From contig CANJBO010000012.1 of assembly GCA_947472995.1 (NCBI GenBank), positions 1 through 50,435 of the forward strand: DNA of 50,435 nucleotides, written 5' to 3'. This DNA is from Chloroflexota bacterium (GTDB taxonomy: Bacteria > Chloroflexota > Dehalococcoidia > UBA2979). Of this stretch, positions 34,781 through 42,677 are shown piece by piece (the first letter of the stretch is position 1; every line of letters begins with the position of its first letter). The notes beneath the pieces are model-generated. The model was not told where the DNA came from. It made no database searches and was given only the letters and a program-made list of their open reading frames with translations. The position numbers were made by a program, and so were the translations under genes.

Positions 34781-36703
34781 TTAGCGACCGTGCTTGCCCT
34801 GCCCGCTCAGCGACGCCTTGATCGAGGTGCGAATCTCGGCGCCGTTGCCCTTCTTCGAATCGTGGTCGTCACGCTTGTCCGAGTTGCGCTTCTCGATCTC
34901 GCGCTTCTCGGCGTCGCGCCTGTCAGACTCGCGCTTCTCGGCCTCCTGCTTGTCGCGGATGATCTTGGCCTGGTCGACCGTGGCGATCGCCTTCGGCTTG
35001 TCGTCGTCCTTGTCCTTGTGGTCCTTGCCCTGGCTGTTGCTGACGTTGCTCGAGCCGCGATCCTTGTCGCCCTTGTCGTGCTTCGCGTCCGAGTTGTCAC
35101 CGAACCCGCACCAGTCGCGGATCAGGCCGATCGGGAACAGCCCGTTCTTGAACCAGCCGTTGTGGTTGCCGTTGTCCTCGTGCTGCTTGTGCACGATGAC
35201 GGTCACCGTCGCGGTCGCCGTGGCCCCGCCCGCCTCGACGGCGGTGTAGCTGAAGGCGTCCACGCCCTTGAAGTCGGCCGCCGGCGTGTAGGTGATCGTG
35301 CCGTCGGCGTTGATCACCACCGAGCCGTGCGCGGGCGCACCGACCGAGCCGACGGACAGCGCGCCGTTGCTGCGGTCGTTGGCCAGGACGTTGATCTGGA
35401 TCGCGGTCTCCTTCTTCGTCATCGCGAAGTCGTTCTTCGCCAGCAGGTTGCCGGCGGCGACGACGGTCACGGTCACGGTGCCCGAGGCGGTGTTGCCGTT
35501 GCCGTCGCTCACCGTGTACGAGAACACGTCGCCGCCGATGTAGCCCGCCACAGGGGTGTACGTGACCGACGTCGAGCCCGTCGCCACGACCGCCGTGCCG
35601 TGCATCGGCGCGGTGACCGAGGTGATCGTCAGCGCGTCACCGTTCGGGTCGCTGTCGTTCCCGAGCACATCCAGCGTGGTGGAGGTGTTCAGCACCACGT
35701 TGATCGCGTCGTTCTGGACGGCCGGCCCGTTGTTCGTCGTGCCGACGTTCAGCGTCACCGTCGCGGTGTCCGTGGAGCCGAAGCCGTCGCTCACCGTGTA
35801 GATGAGGATGTCGGTGCCGATGTACCCGGCGGTCGGGGTGTAGGTGATGCTCGTGCCGCCGACGATCGACGCGGTGCCGTGCAGCGGCGTCGAGACGCCG
35901 GTGATCGTCAACGCATGCCCGTCCGGGTCGGAGTCGTTCGCGAACACGTTGATGGGCGTCGCGACGTCCATCGCGACGTTCAGGCTGTCGTCCTGCGCAA
36001 CCGGCACGCCGATCGTCGCGCTGACGAGCAGCGTGACCGTCGCCGTCGAGGTGTTCCCGTGCCCGTCGCTGATCGTGTACGTGAACGAGTCACTGCCGGT
36101 GTAGCCGGCGTTTGGGATGTACGTGAGCACGCCGGCGGTCAGGTTCGCCATGCCGTGCGCGGCCGTGCCGACCGCGGAGATCGAGAGCGTGTCGCCCTCG
36201 GGGTCGGTGTCGTTCGAGAGCGGCGTCAGGACGGTGGCCGTGTTCGCGAGCACCGCGATCGACTCGTTCTGCGCCGTCGGCACGCCGTTCGTGTTCGACA
36301 CGGTCAGCGTCACGGCGGCCGTCGAGGTGTTGTCGTGGCCGTCCGACACGGTGTAGTTGAACGTGTCGGCGCCCAGGTAGCCCGCGGCCGGCGTGTACGT
36401 GATCACGCCAGCGGCGAGGCCGATGGTGCCGTGCGCCGGCGACGAGACCGAGGCGATCGACAGCGTGTCGCCGTTCGGGTCGGTGTCGTTCGCCAGCACG
36501 GCGAGCGTCTGCGCGATGTTCTGCGAGATCGTGAAGGTGTCGGCGTTCGCCACCGGGGCGTCATTCGCGCCGTTGTTCGCGAGCGCCGGTATCACGAAGA
36601 GTGCCGGCCCGAGCACGCCGCCTGCCACGGCCACGCCCATCGCCTGCCAGCGAGGATGCTTGCTCTGGTTGAACGCACGAAGGCGAAGCGGGGTGCCTTC
36701 CAT
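34781..36703 (-). CDS. Secreted tandem-95 (VCBS/cadherin-like) repeat protein with charged C-terminal tail
   Basis: The 640-residue product has a signal peptide (about 20-42, VAVAGGVLGPALFVIPALA). Five tandem beta-sandwich repeats of about 90-95 residues follow, each with a VLANDTDPNGDTLSI-type calcium-binding turn, HGT and YTPAAGYxGxDxFxYTVSDG. The last repeat is more divergent. After it comes a charged tail of about 120 residues rich in Lys/Asp/Glu/Arg (AEKRESDRRDAEKREIEKR), probably helical coiled coil. No membrane anchor or LPxTG is seen, so it is secreted or held by other interactions. Such tandem-95 proteins act in adhesion or surface layers and usually bind calcium. GAAGGAG precedes ATG 36703. 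A palindrome lies in the leader. Confidence 0.8.
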   Translation of the reverse strand: MEGTPLRLRAFNQSKHPRWQAMGVAVAGGVLGPALFVIPALANNGANDAPVANADTFTISQNIAQTLAVLANDTDPNGDTLSIASVSSPAHGTIGLAAGVITYTPAAGYLGADTFNYTVSDGHDNTSTAAVTLTVSNTNGVPTAQNESIAVLANTATVLTPLSNDTDPEGDTLSISAVGTAAHGMANLTAGVLTYIPNAGYTGSDSFTYTISDGHGNTSTATVTLLVSATIGVPVAQDDSLNVAMDVATPINVFANDSDPDGHALTITGVSTPLHGTASIVGGTSITYTPTAGYIGTDILIYTVSDGFGSTDTATVTLNVGTTNNGPAVQNDAINVVLNTSTTLDVLGNDSDPNGDALTITSVTAPMHGTAVVATGSTSVTYTPVAGYIGGDVFSYTVSDGNGNTASGTVTVTVVAAGNLLAKNDFAMTKKETAIQINVLANDRSNGALSVGSVGAPAHGSVVINADGTITYTPAADFKGVDAFSYTAVEAGGATATATVTVIVHKQHEDNGNHNGWFKNGLFPIGLIRDWCGFGDNSDAKHDKGDKDRGSSNVSNSQGKDHKDKDDDKPKAIATVDQAKIIRDKQEAEKRESDRRDAEKREIEKRNSDKRDDHDSKKGNGAEIRTSIKASLSGQGKHGR

Positions 36704-36722
36704 GGTGGGTCTCCTTCGGGTG

Positions 36723-36746
36723 TGCGCTGCGGATCGCCGTAGCGCA
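36723..36746. promoter_or_regulatory. 24-bp imperfect palindrome in the leader of the tandem-95 gene
   Basis: TGCGCT (36723-36728) pairs with AGCGCA (36741-36746), and CGG (36730-36732) with CCG (36737-36739), about 20 bases before the start codon. It could be an operator or an mRNA hairpin. Confidence 0.4.
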
Positions 36747-36981
36747 AAGTCCGTACGCCCTTCCCAACGCGATCCCCTCGGCCGTGTTCGCGCGTCAGCC
36801 CCACAGAACGTTGCATGCGTCTCGCGGAATCGACACGAACACATCTCGCGGCTCCTCGGCAGATGCGAGGCATGAACGGCGCGGGGCGTGCCTGGACGGG
36901 CGTGCGACGCGACTTGCGGTCTGCGATCACGCGTGACAGCGTGCGCACCTGACGAGCCCGCCGAACGTGAATGGAGCCCTC

Positions 36982-37383
36982 ATGGAACTGTCGCCCGCGC
37001 TGCGCGCCCTGCTGGAGAAGCAGACGTTCGGCCACGTGATCACGATGAACCGCGACGGCTCGCCGCAGGTGACCCTCGTCTGGGTCGAGGTGCGCGACGG
37101 GATGCCGAGCTTCAACACGAACCAGACGCGCCAGAAGGGCCGCAACCTCGCGCGCGACCCGCGCGTGATGATGTCCGTGCAGGATCCGGACAACCCCCGC
37201 GAGTACGCACTCATCGAGGGCACCGCGAAGGTGTCGACGGACACCGCGATCGATCAGATCAACCGTCTCGCCGGCAAGTACACCGGCACGGCGCAGTACC
37301 CCAACTTCCAGCCGGGCGAGGTGCGCATCACCGTCGACATCGAGGTCGCGCGCGTGACCGGCCGCGGGCCGTGGGTCGCGTAG
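36982..37383 (+). CDS. PPOX-class F420-dependent oxidoreductase-like protein
   Basis: The 133-residue product has the split beta-barrel pattern of PPOX/flavin-reductase-like proteins: GHVITMNRDGSPQVTLVWVEV, NTNQTRQKGRNLARDPRVMMSV and DPDNPREYALIEGTAKV. Related small proteins bind F420 (or FMN) and reduce or oxidise small molecules such as quinones or biliverdin. F420 use is inferred from family resemblance and from the presence of other F420-type proteins. GGAG precedes ATG 36982. It is divergent from the tandem-95 gene and followed 27 bases later by a hypothetical gene, probably in one operon. Confidence 0.8.
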   Translation: MELSPALRALLEKQTFGHVITMNRDGSPQVTLVWVEVRDGMPSFNTNQTRQKGRNLARDPRVMMSVQDPDNPREYALIEGTAKVSTDTAIDQINRLAGKYTGTAQYPNFQPGEVRITVDIEVARVTGRGPWVA

Positions 37384-37410
37384 GCGCGTAGCGCGTCAGG
37401 AGGGCCGGTC

Positions 37411-37737
37411 ATGCTCGATCCGCAGATCGAACAGGAAGGCGCCGAGTGGGTGGTCGCGATGGTGAGCGAGCACTTCGACTCGTTCATCCCGCCGATCTTC
37501 TGCGACCTGGTGTTCGCGAACGAGCAGTTCGTGCGCGACGAGAGCGGCGACCCGCAGATGGACCACGCGACGATGACCGACCGGCTGATGGCGATGTTCG
37601 AGGCCGACCCCAACGTGCCGACCGATGATTCGCCGATGATGCCGAGCGTGATCTTTGAGATCCTCCACTACGAGGACCAGTTCCGCTCGATGGCCGGGCA
37701 GGACCGCCAGCTGCGCCCGCCGACGGGCCAGCGCTAG
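37411..37737 (+). CDS. Conserved-looking hypothetical protein
   Basis: The 108-residue product begins MLDPQIEQEGAEWVVAMVSE and contains FIPPIFCDLVFANEQF and PSVIFEILHYEDQFR. It is acidic with mixed helices, no membrane segment and no recognised motif. AGGAGGG precedes the ATG at good spacing, and the gene follows the PPOX gene by 27 bases, so expression is likely. Function unknown. Confidence 0.65.
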   Translation: MLDPQIEQEGAEWVVAMVSEHFDSFIPPIFCDLVFANEQFVRDESGDPQMDHATMTDRLMAMFEADPNVPTDDSPMMPSVIFEILHYEDQFRSMAGQDRQLRPPTGQR

Positions 37738-37757
37738 CCTCGAGGTAGCGCGGGGCG

Positions 37758-38645
37758 CTAGGCGACCGGCACGGCGACCGCGTCGCGGATCGCCTTCAGC
37801 CGCTCGATGTTCTCCGCGTCCGGGCCGTCGCCCTTCGGGTGCGCCTCGGTCGCGACGCCGGGCACCTCCAGCATGAACGCCTTGCCCGCGAACGCCGGGT
37901 GCGCGCAGATCGCGCGGAAGCCGTCCGTGCCGATGTGCCCGTCGCCGATGTTCTCGTGCCGGTCGCGCTGGCCGCCGAGCGGCGTCTTCGAGTCGTTCGC
38001 GTGCACGACCGCGAGGTGTTCGACTCCGATCGCGTCATCGAACGCCTGCATCGTCGCCTCGACGCCCTCGGGCGTGCGCAGCTCGTAGCCCGCGGCGAAC
38101 GTGTGGCACGTGTCGAGGCACACCTGGAGCCGCGGCGAGTCCACTGCGCGCAGCAGCGTGCCGAGGTCTTCGAACTCCTTGCCGATCGCGCCGCCCTGCC
38201 CCGCCATCGTCTCCAGCGCCAGCGTGATCTCTGGTGTGGTGTCGAGGATCTGCTTCAGCGCGTCGCGCACCTGGTCGAGGTATTGCGCGAGCCCGTTGCC
38301 GCCGTGCGATCCGGTGTGCAGCACGACGCCGGACGCCCCGATCGCATGCCCGACGGTGAGCGCGTTCACCACCGACCCGATCGATCGCTCTAGCTGCTCC
38401 GGCGTCTCGGTCGCGAGGTTCGCGAGGTAGATGTTGTGGACCCACGTCTGGCCGAGACCGGCGGCGGCGTGCATCTCGCGGAACTGCGCGATCGCGTCCG
38501 GCGTGTGCGCCGTCGCCCGCCACATCTGCGGTGAGGACACGAAGATCTGCAGCGCCTCAGCGCCAATGTCCTGCGCGCGCTTCACGGCGGTGAAGATGCC
38601 GCCCGACGAGGAGACGTGCCCGCCGACCTGGATTCGACCTGTCAT
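37758..38645 (-). CDS. nfo: Endonuclease IV (AP endonuclease)
   Basis: The 295-residue product fits AP endonuclease 2 (TIM barrel with three zinc ions): GGHVSSSGGIF at the start, IFVSSPQMWR, VLHTGSHGG, LALETMAGQGG, VCLDTCHTFAAGY, VHANDSKTPLGGQRDRHENIGDGHIG and AFMLEVPG. It nicks DNA 5-prime to abasic sites in base-excision repair and repairs blocked 3-prime ends. Start at 38645: GGCGGAG upstream. Its ATG overlaps the stop of the HMA protein gene (ATGA), giving a two-gene unit. Confidence 0.93.
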   Translation of the reverse strand: MTGRIQVGGHVSSSGGIFTAVKRAQDIGAEALQIFVSSPQMWRATAHTPDAIAQFREMHAAAGLGQTWVHNIYLANLATETPEQLERSIGSVVNALTVGHAIGASGVVLHTGSHGGNGLAQYLDQVRDALKQILDTTPEITLALETMAGQGGAIGKEFEDLGTLLRAVDSPRLQVCLDTCHTFAAGYELRTPEGVEATMQAFDDAIGVEHLAVVHANDSKTPLGGQRDRHENIGDGHIGTDGFRAICAHPAFAGKAFMLEVPGVATEAHPKGDGPDAENIERLKAIRDAVAVPVA

Positions 38646-39028
38646 CTGCTCCGCCTTCCGCCAGCCACCGTCGTCACCGCACCTCGCCCGCGCCACACGC
38701 GGACCGCGCGCTCGATCGCCCGCCGTGCCGGCATCGCGATCACGGCCCGCGCCAGCGCCCGATCGAGCGCGCCCGCCTCGAGGCTCGCGCCCGGGGCCAG
38801 GCGCAGTCGCGCGCTCCCCGCGTCGAGGTCGACGCACGCCTCCTCGACGCCCGGCAGCGCCCGCAGCGCGGCCTGCGTGCGGCTCGCGCAGACGCCGCAC
38901 ACCAGCCCCGCGACCGCGAGGTCCACCGTGTCCGCGTCCGCTCGCGTGACCTCGACGCGCGGCGCCAGGAGCAGGCGCGCGGGGTGCACGCGGAGCCATC
39001 GGACGGCGCGGAGGAGTGGCGAGGTCAT
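38642..39028 (-). CDS. HMA-domain metal-binding protein
   Basis: The 128-residue product contains a heavy-metal-associated ferredoxin-like domain (about 35-105) with GLVCGVCASRTQAAL, the CxxC metal site in which Val-Cys-Gly-Val-Cys replaces the usual MxCxxC. It could bind Cu(I) or Zn. Arg-rich segments flank it at both ends. The ribosome site is weak. It is translationally coupled to endonuclease IV downstream; the biological link (metal supply or metal-stress repair) is inference. Confidence 0.7.
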   Translation of the reverse strand: MTSPLLRAVRWLRVHPARLLLAPRVEVTRADADTVDLAVAGLVCGVCASRTQAALRALPGVEEACVDLDAGSARLRLAPGASLEAGALDRALARAVIAMPARRAIERAVRVWRGRGAVTTVAGGRRSR

Positions 39029-39110
39029 CGCACCGATCGTACCAGCGCTGCTCAGTGGCGCCCGCGCGCCGATAACTGGATCAGGAGCCCAACGCCGGAG
39101 GTCTGCGCCC

Positions 39111-39506
39111 GTGACCCGATCGAACGTCCCGCACGACGCACCGTGGCCCCGCCCCGGGCTGTCCGCGCGCGGCTCCGCGCTCGTCTGCGTGAACGAGCCG
39201 CGCGCCGCGCTGGCGACCGTGCTCATCCTCCAGGAGCTCGGGATCGCCGTGGACCTCGTCGAGGATGCCTCGGCGGCGCTCCGCTGGGTGGAGCGCGCTC
39301 GCTACGACGTGCTCGTGGTCGCCGGGGACGATGCCCCCGCCCTCGCCGAAGCACTCCGCGCCGCCGCGCCGCGCGCGCGCATCCTGCTGCTCCGGGACGA
39401 GCCCCCGCCCGACCTTGACTCCGCGCTCCGCATCGAGGTCATCGGGCCGCCGGCGGACGTGAACGGGGTAATGCGGGCGCTCTGGTCCCTCGACCTGCAC
39501 GCCTGA
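39111..39506 (+). CDS. Receiver-like domain lacking the phospho-acceptor (pseudo-receiver)
   Basis: The 131-residue product is one alpha/beta domain resembling a response-regulator receiver: ALVCVNEPRAALATVLILQELG, VDLVEDASAALRWVERARYDVLVVAGDD and ARILLLRDE. The position of the phospho-accepting Asp after the third strand is Ala or Gly, and the acidic pair after strand 1 is reduced to one Glu, so phosphorylation is unlikely. It may bind a partner or sense by other means. The start is GTG 39111 with GGAGG upstream. It is divergent from the HMA gene and 99 bases upstream of the ferredoxin gene. Confidence 0.55.
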   Translation: MTRSNVPHDAPWPRPGLSARGSALVCVNEPRAALATVLILQELGIAVDLVEDASAALRWVERARYDVLVVAGDDAPALAEALRAAAPRARILLLRDEPPPDLDSALRIEVIGPPADVNGVMRALWSLDLHA

Positions 39507-39605
39507 CCGCGAGGCGGGCGACGGGGCGGGGCTAATTGCTCACGTTCCCTCACTGGTGTTACTGTCCGCAGAGGATTACTCGACGCCCATCGGGAAGGCG
39601 CAGCG

Positions 39606-40121
39606 TTGGCCTACACGATCATTGAGACCTGCATCGGGTGCACCGCCTGCGTGAAGAAGTGCCCCGTGGAGGCCATCTCCGGGCTCCGCAACGAGCTGCA
39701 CATCATCGACGCCGAGCTGTGCATCGACTGTGGCGCCTGTGGCGCGGTCTGTCCGCCCGAGGCGATCCTCGACGAGATGGGCGACCTCGCCCGCACCTTC
39801 CCCCGCCGCGAGCTGCCGCTGGCGAAGGTGGTCGAGGAGAACTGCATCGGCTCGGGCTGCGAGCTCTGCATCAACATCTGCCCGTTCGAGGCGCTGTCGC
39901 TCCAGGACACCCCGAACCACCACGATTTCTACGGCATGGCCTCGGTCGACCCACGCAAGTGCGTCGGCTGTCGCCTCTGCGAGACGGCCTGTGGCTGGAG
40001 CGCGATCTACATCGACCCGCCGCGCGAGATGCTGAAGCGCAAGGTCTACCCGCTGGAGATCCTGACCCCGAAGAAGGGCAAGGGCCTCAAGCGCGCCGCC
40101 GCCGGAGCCGCCGCCGAGTAA
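39606..40121 (+). CDS. Four-cluster ferredoxin-type protein
   Basis: The 171-residue product carries four Cys groups. Group 1 is Cys 9/12/15/19 (CIGCTACVKKCP), group 2 is 39/42/45/49 (CIDCGACGAVCP), group 3 is 80/85/88/92 (irregular C-x4-C-x2-C-x3-C) and group 4 is 119/122/125/129 (CVGCRLCETACG, not followed by Pro). It is probably an electron carrier or electron-transfer subunit with up to four 4Fe-4S clusters. It ends with a Lys/Ala-rich tail. The start is TTG at 39606 with GGAAGG upstream. A strong terminator follows, so it is its own transcript unless the pseudo-receiver gene is included. Confidence 0.85.
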   Translation: MAYTIIETCIGCTACVKKCPVEAISGLRNELHIIDAELCIDCGACGAVCPPEAILDEMGDLARTFPRRELPLAKVVEENCIGSGCELCINICPFEALSLQDTPNHHDFYGMASVDPRKCVGCRLCETACGWSAIYIDPPREMLKRKVYPLEILTPKKGKGLKRAAAGAAAE

Positions 40122-40145
40122 CCCTCGTCGCATCGAAGCACGACA

Positions 40146-40174
40146 CGAAGACCCCGCCGCTGGCGGGGTCTTCG
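40146..40174 (+). terminator. Hairpin terminator after the ferredoxin gene
   Basis: A 13-bp perfect stem (40146-40158 with 40162-40174) closes GCT and is followed by CTTTGC, 24 bases after the ferredoxin stop. Confidence 0.85.
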
Positions 40175-40232
40175 CTTTGCGCCCACCCGCCGAGGCGGTA
40201 GGCTCGGGCTCTCCCCGCGGAAGCGACGCGAC

Positions 40233-40688
40233 ATGACCAGCACCCCGCCCGATGACTCCCTCGTCCTCGACGTCGTGCGCCTGCGGCCAGGCGCGCGCGT
40301 GCCGTCCAGGCAGACGACCGGCGCGACCGGCTACGACCTGCACGCGTGCCTCGACGCCCCGATCGAGGTCGGGACGCTGCCGGTGCGCGTGCCGTGCGGC
40401 ATTGCCGTCGCCGCGCCCGAGGGTGCCGACGTGCAGGTGCGCGGGCGCTCCGGGCTCTCGGCGCGCGGCGTGATGGTCGTCCTCGGCACCGTCGACGCCG
40501 ACTACCGGGGAGAGCTGATGGTGACGCTGTACCGGCTCCCCGGCGCCGACCCCCTGACGATCGAGGACGGCGACCGCATCGCCCAGCTCGTGATCGCGCG
40601 CGCCGCCCCCGTCGCCTGGCGCGAGGTCGAGAACCTCGACGACACCGCGCGCGGCGCGGGCGGGCACGGCTCGACCGGGCTGCGCTAG
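40233..40688 (+). CDS. dut: dUTP diphosphatase (dUTPase)
   Basis: The 151-residue product has all five trimeric dUTPase motifs: ATGYDLHACLD, GRSGLSARGVMV, GTVDADYRGELMV, GDRIAQLVI and, at the C-terminus, RGAGGHGSTG. It hydrolyses dUTP to dUMP and pyrophosphate, keeping uracil out of DNA and feeding ThyX. GGAAG precedes ATG 40233. It lies between the ferredoxin terminator and a 575-base gene-free region. Confidence 0.95.
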   Translation: MTSTPPDDSLVLDVVRLRPGARVPSRQTTGATGYDLHACLDAPIEVGTLPVRVPCGIAVAAPEGADVQVRGRSGLSARGVMVVLGTVDADYRGELMVTLYRLPGADPLTIEDGDRIAQLVIARAAPVAWREVENLDDTARGAGGHGSTGLR

Positions 40689-40796
40689 CGGCACACACAG
40701 CATCCTCACCGCATCGCGATATCGAATGCTCCTGCGGCCCTCAGCAGGATTTGTCGCCCACATCGCGGTAGAACGGGCGCGCTAGCGCTCGCGGCC

Positions 40797-40838
40797 CCTC
40801 ACCCTGCCCTCTCCCCGAACGGGGAGAGGGTTCTGAGC
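40797..40838. repeat. Hairpin repeat, related copy D
   Basis: A 10-bp hairpin (40807-40816 with 40821-40830, CCCTCTCCCC core, GAAC loop) follows CCTCACCCTG, the same arrangement as the first half of the double-hairpin family but with different arm bases. Confidence 0.55.
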
Positions 40839-40994
40839 TCATCGCGTTCATCCCGACCGACCTTGAGGAGCGCAGTTCACATCCTCGACCGCCCACGGTG
40901 GAGACCGGAGTGGATCGCGTTGCGCCACGGGAGTCAGGTCGGGGGTCGTCACCACGGACGGGTCCTGCACGGGAGGCGTCCGCCGTTCTGAATC

Positions 40995-41070
40995 CCGGAT
41001 GCTCGAAGGGGCCGCAGCCCCTTCGAATCTCGACCCCTCCCGCGCCGGGAGGGGCAGGGGTGGGCCGCCC
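40995..41070 (-). repeat. Dispersed double-hairpin repeat, copy B
   Basis: In reverse orientation it matches copy A (23813-23882) at nearly every base, including the GTGGGC/GCCCAC end, the CCCCTCCCG hairpin and a GAAGGGGC-core hairpin. It differs by a few compensated or single-base changes. This is a dispersed intergenic element. Confidence 0.8.
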
Positions 41071-41149
41071 ACGCTGCCACTCGACGTTCTCTGGCCAGCG
41101 GAGACGTCTGACCCGATCGGCTGCGCGCCCCCACGAATCCGGACAAAGC

Positions 41150-41175
41150 GAGAGCGGACCTTGCGGTCCGCTCTC
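41150..41175 (-). terminator. Hairpin terminator downstream of the aquaporin gene
   Basis: A perfect 11-bp stem (41150-41160 with 41165-41175) closes TTGC. On the minus strand it is followed by GCTTTGT. It is 89 bases after the aquaporin stop. Confidence 0.65.
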
Positions 41176-41263
41176 TCACCACATCTGTCGTGCGGCGGGG
41201 GTATTAAGTTCGACAGATGCGGCTTCTGATGCGTTGCGCGGCAAGCCGCGCCGGGACGGAGGC

Positions 41264-41956
41264 CTACGCCTCCGCGAGGACGTCCTCCTCGATGAACACG
41301 TAGTGGTACAGGAGTGCGGCGACCACGGCACCGACGATCGGGCCGATCCAGTAGACGAGGTGGTCGGCCCACTCGCCGGAGAGCAGCGCCGGCCCAAAGG
41401 CGCGCGCCGGGTTCATCGCGGCGCCCGTCAGCGTGCCGCCGGCGAAGATGTCCATCGTGATCGTCAGGCCGATCGCCAGCCCACCGATGCGCGGCCCGCG
41501 CGGGTCGACCGCCGTGCCGAAGATGACGATGACGAGGAAGAACGTCAGGATCGCCTCGATCCCCACGCCCCGCGCGAAGTCGATGCCCGCGCCGAGCGCC
41601 GGCGTGCCGAGCGTCGCGGCGGAGCGCAGCCCTTCCGGGAACAGCAGCGTGAGCGCGCTCGCGGCGAGCGTCGCCCCGGCGAGCTGCGCGACGATGTAGC
41701 CGATGCCCTGCAACGTCTCGATGCGACGCGTGACCCACATGCCGATGGTCACCGCCGGGTTGAAGTGCCCGCCGGAGACGGCGCCCAGCGCCGAGATCAT
41801 CACAGCGATGGCGAGGCCGTGCGCCAGCGCGACGCCGACCAGCGTGACGCGGTCGTTCCCGGTGAACAGCAGCACGGAGCCGCAGCCGGCAAAGATCAGC
41901 GTGAACGTACCGACGAGTTCGGCGGCGAGTTTCCTGGGAGCAAGCATCGCGGCCAT
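41264..41956 (-). CDS. Aquaporin (MIP family)
   Basis: The 230-residue product has six membrane segments and the two NPA boxes of MIP channels: GGHFNPAVTIG and AAMNPARAFGPALL. The second box and its surroundings look more like water-selective (AqpZ-type) than glycerol-type members, but this is not certain. It allows passive water or small solute flow across the inner membrane. Start at 41956 is chosen because a good sigma70-type promoter lies so that transcription would begin near 41993, excluding the longer start at 42031. A terminator is 89 bases after the stop. Confidence 0.9.
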   Translation of the reverse strand: MAAMLAPRKLAAELVGTFTLIFAGCGSVLLFTGNDRVTLVGVALAHGLAIAVMISALGAVSGGHFNPAVTIGMWVTRRIETLQGIGYIVAQLAGATLAASALTLLFPEGLRSAATLGTPALGAGIDFARGVGIEAILTFFLVIVIFGTAVDPRGPRIGGLAIGLTITMDIFAGGTLTGAAMNPARAFGPALLSGEWADHLVYWIGPIVGAVVAALLYHYVFIEEDVLAEA

Positions 41957-41999
41957 GGCAACCCCACTCGTCACCGACGCCATTCGGCGCGGTTTCAGG

Positions 42000-42028
42000 A
42001 TTACAACATGGAACGGTGCACTAGTCAA
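42000..42028 (-). promoter_or_regulatory. Sigma70-type promoter of the aquaporin gene
   Basis: On the minus strand TTGACT (-35, 42023-42028) and TGTAAT (-10, 42000-42005) are separated by exactly 17 bases, in a less GC-rich stretch. This is the best consensus-like promoter I saw in the window. Confidence 0.7.
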
Positions 42029-42078
42029 CACTGGTGATCAGTTTATTTGTCCACAAGCCCACGACCGGTGGACAGCCG

Positions 42079-42521
42079 TCAACGTCGAGCGCGTGCCGTC
42101 TCGACCTCCGCCACGAACTGCGCGACCGGCCTCGACTTCACCACGCGCCCGACGAGGTCGAGCGGCGGGGCCTCCACCGTCCGGAAGCGGATGCACGACT
42201 TCCCACGTCGTACCGCTTCCCGGTCGCGCGATAGGCGCGCTCGAACTCCTCGGCGCCCTGCTCCGAGAGTGATCGAGGTGAGGTAGAGCGACAGGTAACG
42301 CTTCTGGGAGGCGATCGCGGCGTACATCAGCGGCTTCCCGTTGTACGTGTCGGGGTACGTGGCCAGCGGCACCTGGTACGCGATCATCCCGAAGCTCTTC
42401 GCCTCCTCGTAGCCCTTCGAGAGGTGCTTCAGGATCACCAGCACGCACGCGCTCCACCGCCTCGCGCCGGTCCGCCGGCAGGCGGTCGAGGTACCTCGAC
42501 CGCCGTCGCGTCTGAATGCAT
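42079..42521 (-). pseudogene. DUF1801 (YdhG-like) gene decayed by several frameshifts
   Basis: A good ribosome site (AAGGAGG) precedes ATG 42521. The expected DUF1801 protein can only be rebuilt by changing frame about four times: HSDATAVE (before about 42495), YLDRLPADRREAVERVRA (to about 42447), LVILKHLSKGYEEAKSFGMIAYQV through LYLTSI (to about 42268), EQGAEEFERAYRATGKRYDVG (to about 42203) and KSCIRFRTVEAPPLDLVG to the end. Each break fits a one- or two-base indel, for example GAGGAGTAC changed to GAGGTAC. The intact family is a small cytoplasmic protein of unknown function. Four breaks in 440 bases point to gene decay rather than random sequence error. Confidence 0.7.
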
Positions 42522-42677
42522 CGGGGGCCTCCTTGTGCTGGGCGGGAGCGCCTCGATCATCACGGGCGCCGAGGCCGGAACTGGCGAGAATTGGGGCGAT
42601 CGAGGCGGCGCGCGTTTGACCCGCTCGGATGGCGCGTCTAACGTCAGGAGACTGAATCCCCGCGCGGAGGCCCTGCC

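Larger units (their letters stand above)
40689..41263. other. 575-base gene-free region with hairpin repeats
   Basis: No gene was found in this stretch. It contains a related hairpin repeat (40797-40838), a full copy of the double-hairpin repeat (40995-41070) and, at its right end, the aquaporin terminator (41150-41175). Open frames here lack ribosome sites and recognisable similarity. Confidence 0.6.

Noticed and set aside
40898-42037. Plus-strand frame of about 380 codons over the aquaporin gene
   Set aside because: It is antisense to a clear MIP gene with a good promoter and has shadow-like composition.
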